Source: Protonemura montana (taxonomy: Eukaryota > Arthropoda > Insecta > Plecoptera > Nemouridae). From it: a stretch of 64,000 nt of DNA. Both the position numbers and the translations under genes were made by a program. Under the pieces are notes generated by a model, which made no database searches, had not been told where the DNA came from, and saw nothing but the letters and a program-made list of their open reading frames with translations. Positions 57,433-64,000 of this stretch are shown piece by piece; the stretch's first letter is position 1, and each line of letters opens with the position of its first letter. The stretch covers positions 5,270,001 through 5,334,000 of the forward strand of contig OX387606.1 in NCBI GenBank assembly GCA_947568835.1. Direction: 5' to 3'.

Positions 57433-58416
57433 AAATTTTTAATTTTCTTTAGTTCAAATAAACTGTTAATAGAAATGTAGTTTATTTTTCAACAGTTCAG
57501 CATGAGTTTCATTCAAATTTTATTTCCATAACTCGCGATGGTGATCACTTCGGACGAGTTGATCAGTCATCAAAGTGGCAAAGAAACCGCATGGGTTTTA
57601 CAGCCTTACTGTGGGGAATATTGGACAAGTAATTAGTGCTTTTTATTTTCTAAAAACGACCATAAAAAACTAAAAACATTCGGTACTACATAACCCGCTC
57701 ATATAAACGTGATTTGACTAGTTGTTCATATTTGTAAGTTTATTCATCAACAACTTCACGTTTGACAGTTATTAAACTGTCGACTAAAACGTGTAATGCA
57801 CATGTTTTCATAAATTCAACGGCCAAGTTATAAGAAAAGCCATGTCTTGCCTTATCTCACCTGTAGTCATGCTAAAATAAAGACATCTCCTGAGTTAATG
57901 CCGGTGATGTACTTCTTTTTTTTAATGTCGCCGGCATTCGTGTTCAAAAAAAAAAATCCCGTATCTTATTTTTTGATAAGAAAATGTAGCTTCAATTTTT
58001 CACCAATTTCATTTTATTTTCTTGACGATTCGACCATACAAATGAACTAAAATATTTCGTATTCTAAGAAATCATAACGACATTTTCACGCACAAAGAAA
58101 AACTCAAATAAATCTATTTTAGGTTTTGGCTCTTGCAATCTTTCTTTGGTATAAAAAAGTCGTGAACAAGAAGATACCAAGAAATCAATTTAGTGTCACG
58201 ATTCGTAATATAACTATTTCATTTCATTTCACTTCATTTTCTTTTTTAATTTATGCATTGAGAATTTTTTTTAATTTAGTTCCAGAAGTAAGACTTCAAG
58301 AAGCTATGCGAAATAAAATAAGATAGCGATTTGAGGCGGATTTGACTAGCTAAATGAGAAAACATTAAAAACTAATTACTTTCAATCAGATCATTATTTC
58401 CCGGTAGTTAGTTTAG

Positions 58417-58697
58417 CACGCGGGTGAACGCAGTCCACCCAGTGATATAGTGGTCAATGCACGTGGGTGTACGCAGTTAACCCAGTGATATAGTGGTCAA
58501 TGCACGCGGGTGTACGCAGTCCACCCAGTGATATAGTGGTTAATGCACGCGGGTGTACGCAGTCCACTCAGTGATTTAGTGGCCAATGCACGCGGGTGTA
58601 CGCAGTCCACTCAGTGATTTAGTGGCCAATGCACGCGAATGTACGCAGTTAACTCAGTGATGTAGTGGCCAATGCACGCGGGTGTACGCAGTCTAAC
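58417..58697 (+). repeat. 43-bp minisatellite, about seven units
   Basis: The unit CACGCGGGTGTACGCAGTCC followed by ACCCAGTGATATAGTGGTCAATG starts at 58417, 58460, 58503 and onward. Units differ at several positions (AACGC, CGTGGG, GTTAAC, GATTTAG, GATGTAG), so it is older than the 42- and 51-bp arrays. It ends 290 bp before dynein exon 15. Confidence 0.93.
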
Positions 58698-58986
58698 CAC
58701 AATTTATTTATTTTACATCTTACAAGAATACGCAGAGAATTTGGGTTTTTAATTAAATCTATTTATTATAAGCCCTGTCTTGATCCGTCGATGGAACCCT
58801 CACAAAGCGATTACAGCAACCTGAGTAAAAAGTTCGAAATGTAGCAATTTGGTATTGTTGCGAATTACCCAAAAAGGAAGTACTCATTACATCGAAAATA
58901 AGCGTGTACCTTTTAGTTCAACACGTCACTTTGATTCAGCCAACACAATGTGTACGTGTTGTTGAGTTTCGTCTGCTTTCTTCCAG

Positions 58987-59115
58987 TCGGTGGCGTTCCA
59001 GTTCCTAGATGACATTCCCAACCTAGAAGTGAGCGGCGAGTGCCTCAAGGGTATCGTCAACACGTGCCAATTCATGCACCAGAGCGTTGTCGATGCCAGC
59101 GAGCTCTACCTCCAG
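58987..59115 (+). CDS. DNAH1: DNAH1 exon (AAA4 end, toward stalk)
   Basis: 129 nt, phase 0 to 0, acceptor TTCTTCCAG and donor GTAAAA. It reads SVAFQFLDDIPNLEVSGECL, KGIVNTCQFMHQSVVDASEL and YLQ. Vertebrate DNAH1 continues here with LKSVA..FL.EIP........I...C...HQSV, the helix bundle that precedes the coiled-coil stalk. It is the last dynein exon found; the next (R.NYVTP.SYLEL) is not visible up to 64000. Confidence 0.95.
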
Positions 59116-60151
59116 GTAAAAAATAAACCACGTCTTTTAATAATATTCAACGTCCCAGATGATTCTCATAAATCACGTTACAAAAAGTACGCTTGCAACT
59201 GAGCGTCTCAAAGCTGAAAGAGGCTTTAATATCAAAATCTACTTTACGCTCGTCTCGAAAATGTTAGCCCAATCGAATGTTTAACAAGCTTTGACTGTCA
59301 ATCTTTCCAACACACCTTTTTTTTCGACATTATGGACAAGATTTTATCCAGCGCATATCCAGACATATTGTATAAAAACGAGTTATTTTAATTTTTATAT
59401 TTATCATGTTTAAAATCGTATTCCACTTTATGATCCTCCCACCGTTATTTACGGATGTTTCCTTTTCGGAAAAAAAAGGTAATATGCTGCGATATCAAAA
59501 CTGACGCTGAAACCCGTAAACCAGTCTTTGGCTTGGGTTTTTTGAGAACTACTTGTATTTGAGATGATCAAAGCATCCAACACGCTTTGTAACCACGGCA
59601 CCTTGTCTTTGTCTCGCGACGTTTTATTAGAACCACCAATTTCAAGGAAGGGTGGTGGGGGGGGGGGGGGGGGGGAGAAGGTACCTGTCTGAAGTGATGC
59701 TTGTGGAAAAGGAAAACTGGATCCTTTTGTGTTCTGGGAAAACATGGCGCGTTTATAATAAGATGTTGGCAAAGTAAGCTAAAAGTGTATTGAAGTTTCA
59801 CTAACATTAACGCGTAAAGTGGTTTGCGCCAAGCCGGCTTCGACAACCTCTTTCAAGGACCACGTAGCTTTGTCACACCTTTTTAAACTTGATAATAGTT
59901 CATTACGTTGCTGTCCGTCACGCTCGGTGCCGGATTTACTGTTAAGGGAACCCTCAGGGGCGCGGATCAAAGCAATTTTTGGTGGGTGTGGGGGGGGGGG
60001 GGGGGGGGATTTAAGTTATTTGTGTGTCTCATTAAAACGGCAGAGTTGAAGTATTATAAAAAAATTACATACAGAAGAGAGGGTTAATTTTTTGAGTTAA
60101 AGATTATGTTTTATGCGATACGGAGGATAAGTACCCTCGATGATTGATTAT

Positions 60152-60367
60152 TGGGGTTTAACGCCGCACTGTTTTTACAACTGGCAATGCGGCACTAGTC
60201 TAATTGTGTCGGTGGTTGAGCGAATGAATATGATGATGATGATAAACCTGACCTAGCCTAGAAGGGAGGAGTGGAAACCCGGTGCCGGCACTTGGCCGAC
60301 TCCTGTCGAATAGCACCAAGACGACCACCGTCTTAACGTCCCTTCCGAACGACGGTACAACTCGAAC
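60152..60367 (-). mobile_element. 5S-SINE, 3' half (copy E, interrupted)
   Basis: TTGGGGTTTAACGCCGCACT to GACGGTACAACTCGAAC matches the 3' half of the minus-oriented SINE. The element stops mid-body at 60367 where a DNA transposon is inserted, and resumes at about 61525. Confidence 0.88.
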
Positions 60368-60370
60368 GAA

Positions 60371-61524
60371 GGTAGGAATATTTGCCAGTGGAACATTTGT
60401 CAGTGGGTCTTTTCGGAGGGGGTGGCAGATTTGCCAGCGCGGTCAGGTAACCCTACTTTTCGCTTGGAAGATTTGCCAGGCTGATATTGTACACCTCCTA
60501 CGTAGGCCTGGACAGGCTCATTGTAGCATATTTGCATAGTCACCAAGTTAACACACCACGGCAAAAATGTGTAACTAAAAGTAAGTTTCAAGTAGGTGTA
60601 CTACATACATATTATTATCTAACATGAAAAAATCTATATTATTTGTCACTTGTTCCCTTACCAAAATTCATTGGTAGGAGTACATTTATTAAAAAATCGT
60701 GTCCACATGTTTATGCAAAATAAATTAAATGTTGTCTAGGATTGAAATTTGGCCGAGCAAATTGCCAGTCAATCAGTTATATGTGGGCAAATAATTTCCA
60801 TAAGAAAAGCATTGCAATAGTTTGTCCACTTAAATGATTGACTTTGGAACTGTAGTCGTCCAAAAGCAAAAATAATAAACCTTGTGTGAAAGCATCTCTC
60901 GATTTACGCCTAACGTGTGATTTCACAAACTACAGTGCATATTATACTCGAAGCCCCCCCTAATTCGTCCATATAGTCAGAACCACTGATCTCTAATAGC
61001 CTATTAGATCAGGCTATTCTATTTGAGATCAGTGGTCAGCACACATTACGCTTTTTTCGGGCTTTGAAACCCTCAGGGTTGGGCCCGTCGGAGCCCGAAA
61101 CGCTCTGAGAGGCCGAGAACGAGACGGATTTGTTAAACACACGGGCTCGAAAGCGTGATGAGTATTTGCTCTAAGTCTCGGCTGGCAAGTCCATGGCCCG
61201 ATATCAGGAGCATCGCAATATTGTAATCAAGGTCAAAACTGCTATATGTAAGCTCCTTTAATACAGATTTAAGGTCGTGGTAAACATATTCGATGGATTT
61301 ACAGGATTGTAGGAACTTTTGGTACACATTTTTGCCTTCGCTTGTTGACTTGGACTATGCAAATGTTCCGGCTAACAACTGTCCCATTCGGGGCAGACAG
61401 GTACAATATCAGCCTGGCAAATCTTCCTAGCGAAAAGTAGGGTTACCTGACCGCGCTGGCAAATCTTCCACCCCCTCCGAAAAGACCCACTGACAAATGT
61501 TCCACTGGCAAATGTTCCGCCGAC
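60371..61524. mobile_element. 1.15-kb TIR transposon inserted in SINE copy E
   Basis: Inverted ends of ~180 bp: left 60371-60553 (GGTAGGAATATTTGCCAGTG), right 61343-61524 (ends GGCAAATGTTCCGCCGACC). They share GTCTTTTCGGAGGGGGTGG, CGCGGTCAGGTAACCCTACT and CAGGCTGATATTGTAC. Flanking CAACTCGAAC and CAACTCAAGG look like a diverged 8-10-bp target duplication, in the range of hAT or P elements. The interior has an imperfect palindrome (60979-61036) and a 64-codon minus frame (61133-61327) with no known motif. Non-autonomous. Confidence 0.85.
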
Positions 61525-61725
61525 CAACTCAAGGAGCAGGATTCCTCTACAAATCCATGCTGTCGAGAGGTTGGAAAGCAATTAAGGCGAATGAAGTTGC
61601 TGTACTAACTTTCATCCCTCCAACCTCTCTTCCGAGCAGAACTGGGCATGTGTATGATGGTCACCCATCCAATACCTGACTCAGCGCAGTGTTGCTTAAC
61701 CTGGGTGATCTCACGAGATCACCTG
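61525..61725 (-). mobile_element. 5S-SINE, 5' half (copy E, continued)
   Basis: From AACTCAAGGAGCAGGATTCC to ...CTTAACCTGGGTGATCTCAC this is the promoter-proximal half of the SINE that starts at 60152. Together the two halves make one element. The last bases of the 5S head are replaced by the sequence of the duplicated unit that follows. Confidence 0.88.
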
Positions 61726-61993
61726 TTTTACCTGTGGTTGGCTTCCTCAGTTCTCGGAGTTCAGGTGCACGTGGACCTACCCGGACATGCCTAAGTCCGG
61801 GTTCGGTCACACTTGAATGAATTCAAGCAATTAGCTGCAATTGTATACAAGTATTTTGGTTGAAGTGGCAGGGGGGGCTGTGCGCTCAGGGGCAAAACGA
61901 TTGGCCCCCGATAAACGTTGACTGAAAACATTTATACCTACCATGTAATAATAATAAATTGTATTTTTATTGGTTTGATCATACGTATTGGTA
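61726..61993 (+). repeat. SINE-flanking unique segment, unit 1
   Basis: GTTTTACCTGTGGTTGGCTTCC...TTGGTTTGATCATACGT matches 62433-62696 with a few substitutions and indels. It follows the SINE head in both places. Contains GGGGCTGTGCGCTCAGGGGC. No coding frame recognised. Confidence 0.85.
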
Positions 61994-62006
61994 AGATATT
62001 AATACT

Positions 62007-62426
62007 TATTATTATTATTATTATTTGTGGTGTTTAACGACGCACTGTTTTGACAACTGGCCCTGCGGCACTGGTCTAATGGCGTCGGTGAATGAGTGGA
62101 TGATGATGAGGATGATGATGAACCTAACCTAGCCTAGAAGGGAGGAGGGGAAACCCGGTGCCGGCACGTAGCCTACTCCTGTCGAAAAGCACCAAGGGGA
62201 CCACCGGCTTCACGTCCCTTCCGAAGGACGGTACAACTCGAACAGCAGGATTCCTCCACAAATCCATGCTGTCGAGAGGTTGATAAGCAAGGCGAATGAA
62301 GTTGCTGTACTAACTTTCATCCCTCCAACCTCTCTCCCGAACAGAACTGGGCATGTGTATGATGGTCACCCATCCAATACCTGACTCAGCGCAGTGTTGC
62401 TTAACTTCGGTGATCTCACGAGAACC
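62007..62426 (-). mobile_element. 5S-headed SINE (copy F)
   Basis: Nearly complete minus copy with (TTA)n tail at the left (62007-62023) and CGGTGATCTCACGAGAACCTG at the right, where the 5S head is cut short exactly as in copy E. The body is very close to copy B (GTAGCCTACTCCTGTCGAAA versus GTCGAAG). Part of the tandem unit described below. Confidence 0.9.
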
Positions 62427-62696
62427 TGAAGAAGTGTTCGCTGTTTTACCCGTGGTTGGCTTCCTCAGTTCTCGGGGTTCAAGGGCACGTCCCGGACATG
62501 CCCAAGTACGGTTTCGATCACACTTAAATGGATACAATCAATTAGCTGCAATTATATACAAGTATTTTGTTTTAAATGACAGTGGGGCTGTGCGCCTAGG
62601 GGCGAAACGATTGGCCCCCAATAAAAGTTGACTGAATACATGTAGACTATTTTATAATAATAAATTGTATTTTTATTGGATTGATCATGCGTGAAG
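62427..62696 (+). repeat. SINE-flanking unique segment, unit 2
   Basis: Second copy of 61726-61993 (CCGTGGTTGGCTTCCTCAGT ... TTGGATTGATCATGCGT), offset about 705 bp. Together with copy F it repeats the whole SINE-plus-flank block that begins at 60152 once the inserted transposon is removed. Confidence 0.85.
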
Positions 62697-63257
62697 TTAT
62701 TAATACATCCCAATATTTACAAAATTATAAAAATATTTACAACAGTATCCAAAATACTTTCAACCGTCGGAAAGTAAACAATAATAGCTCACCATCAACA
62801 TTTTGGTTGTATCAGTTTTAAATTCCGCACCAAATGAATCTGCTCTGCGGGGATGCGTTCAGGGGCAGATCGTTCCCTCCAAAGGCAAGCACTCACATTT
62901 TTACTAATGTGGGTACCTTTAAATGACCGCGAACCAACATATTCGAGGTGCTCTTGATGCTAATTTAGACCGTATTAAAGACAAAATTGTATACTATTTT
63001 ATTCTTGTCACGTGTCCGAAAGTCTAAATTAGAATTTTTACAATCGTTACCATGAGCCTAGAGAAAGAAATTGTCACGAGTTTTAAGCTAACTTTAGGTA
63101 AATACAGCCCGAAAGAGTGATTTAAGACTGTCATCGACAATATACGTTCGTGGTCACTTTGATGCGAGCAAATATGATGACCAAGAATTGGCTCGGCTAT
63201 CTTTTCCTGTATTTTTTTTTTGTTTTTTTAACGGACTTTCCTCTACTGCATATATCA

Positions 63258-63495
63258 TTATCACTAGTTTTGAAAAACATTTGTTATTGTTAAAACTGTT
63301 AAACTTCCCTTGAGAAAGTAACAGGCACAAGCGAAGAAACTTTGTGAAAATGTTATTTTTCTTTATATAATATGTCCGGTTGTACCAAAATCTCGCCTCC
63401 TTGGCGACGTCCAATCACATGCAGTGAAATTCAGATGAAATTTTAGTAAAACTCGACCTTAGTATTCAAGACCCAGTTTTAAAAAGAGTTTCTCA
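63258..63495. mobile_element. 2276-type foldback copy interrupted by small MITE
   Basis: CACTAGTTTTGAAAAACATT at the left and CTTAGTATTCAAGACCCAGTTTT at the right correspond to the ends of the 46135-46460 element; the inner CTTGAGAAAGTAACAGGCAC also matches. A ~85-bp MITE of the 56012 type (63374-63458: CCGGTTGTACCAAAATCTCG...) lies inside, giving a nested pair. Confidence 0.7.
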
Positions 63496-63514
63496 ATATA
63501 ACTGGGTATCCTTA

Positions 63515-63645
63515 GGCCCAGTTTTACCATCATTTAAACTTGTTGTTGAAATGCGAGTTGAAACTATTGCCACGGTGACTTCCAAACACTTGCAGTGAAA
63601 TGCAGAGGTTTCTAATTAACATGATTGAAGAATTTGGTAAAACCG
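63515..63645 (+). mobile_element. Short MITE (56012 family), second complete copy
   Basis: CCCAGTTTTACCATCATTT at the left and GAATTTGGTAAAACC at the right are inverted. The middle GAAACTATTGCCACGGTGAC and CTTGCAGTGAAATG matches 56055-56100. Confidence 0.72.
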
Positions 63646-64000
63646 TCTCTTATATTCTATTCTATTATTTTATATTCTATTCTTATAGGTATTAGTGCCA
63701 AGTCATATGGGGCTACATTTAGCTGGAGGTGCAGAGTATTTTGTACTGCTGGCTGCATTCAGGGGCATCGTCGATAAAACATAATCTGTCCATAAAAACA
63801 AACATAATGTTTCCTTTGTGTTTATTTTCAAGTATAGCCACTTAATACATTGTCCGTCCCCTTCTTTATTCTATTCAGACGCTGGAAGCGTTTAATGAAG
63901 CGTTTAATGAAGCACTTCATTTGCACCCTAATGAAAAGCAACAACTCATTAAGCGGGCTACGTTAGTTCATCCCTGTGTTCTACACGCTACCCTTTAAGA

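Larger units (their letters stand above)
52715..58986 (+). other. DNAH1 intron, 6.3 kb
   Basis: Contents: foldback element 53021-54450 with a LINE tail inside, small MITE 56012-56151, SINE copy D (56160-56598), large palindrome 57232-57432 and 43-bp minisatellite 58417-58697. 54450-56000 has AT-rich sequence with frames (55287-55731) that I do not recognise. Acceptor CTTTCTTCCAG. Confidence 0.75.
59116..64000 (+). other. DNAH1 intron (5' part, at least 4.9 kb)
   Basis: Two 19-G runs (59657-59675 and 59990-60008), a SINE split by a DNA transposon (60152-61725), a second SINE with a tandemly duplicated flank (62007-62696), dispersed motifs (62841-62870, 63723-63769) and two or three small foldback elements (63258-63645). 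No coding exon seen. Confidence 0.75.

Noticed and set aside
61133-61327. 64-codon minus frame in the 1.15-kb transposon as its transposase
   Set aside because: Too short and without any DDE/DDD or zinc-finger signature; the element is taken as non-autonomous.
63880-64000. Next dynein exon at the right edge
   Set aside because: Translations of the stretch around GAAGCGTTTAATGAAGC do not match the expected helix bundle or SYLEL segment of DNAH1.

Overview
The window is a piece of an animal nuclear genome. It holds the middle of one large gene on the plus strand, an axonemal dynein heavy chain whose protein matches the DNAH1 orthology group best (compared with vertebrate DNAH1 from memory). 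Fifteen coding exons of 95-319 bp can be read, each bounded by GT/AG and joined in matching phase. Together they give 2,724 nt, or 908 codons, with no stop. They run from just after the AAA2 P-loop, through AAA3 (GPTGTGKT, then [10 protein letters not shown]) and AAA4 (P-loop split across an intron), to the helices that lead toward the microtubule-binding stalk. The gene continues beyond both ends of the window.

Exons are GC-rich. Introns are long (0.65-9.95 kb), AT-rich and full of repeats, so coding sequence is only about 4% of the window. The mix of 5S-rRNA-headed SINEs, Tx1-like L1, ZMYM1-like hAT, foldback elements and an element with a GCD..S.FYGIGK protein suggests a large invertebrate genome. 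I cannot name the lineage. A flagellar inner-arm dynein implies motile cilia or flagellated sperm.

Layout: 1-15.8 kb carries exons 1-6 with two 5S SINEs, a perfect 36-bp palindrome, a cluster of TGACGTCA sites, a 51-bp minisatellite touching the exon 4 donor and a foldback element. 15.8-26.8 kb carries exons 7-9, a 35-bp minisatellite, a hairpin and a third SINE. The 9.95-kb intron 9 (26.8-36.7 kb) holds a dead hAT transposase and a 3,997-bp element with 807-bp, almost identical terminal inverted repeats around a small intron-containing minus-strand gene. 36.7-42.2 kb holds exon 10 and a 5'-truncated Tx1-like L1 sitting inside a (TAGG)n/(TTGAG)n microsatellite. 42.2-52.7 kb holds exons 11-14. 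52.7-64 kb holds a long foldback element with a LINE tail inserted in one arm, exon 15, and a nested SINE/DNA-transposon/tandem-duplication complex.

The best candidate for an undescribed system is the element at 32,570-36,566. Its gene codes for a Cys-rich N-terminal exon, an exon with a TDVMVLLL...HALTGCDSVSSFYGIGKK core resembling the PIN/XPG-FEN nuclease fold, and a final cysteine-cluster exon. Splice phases do not match across one intron, as expected if middle exons were deleted from a larger parent element.
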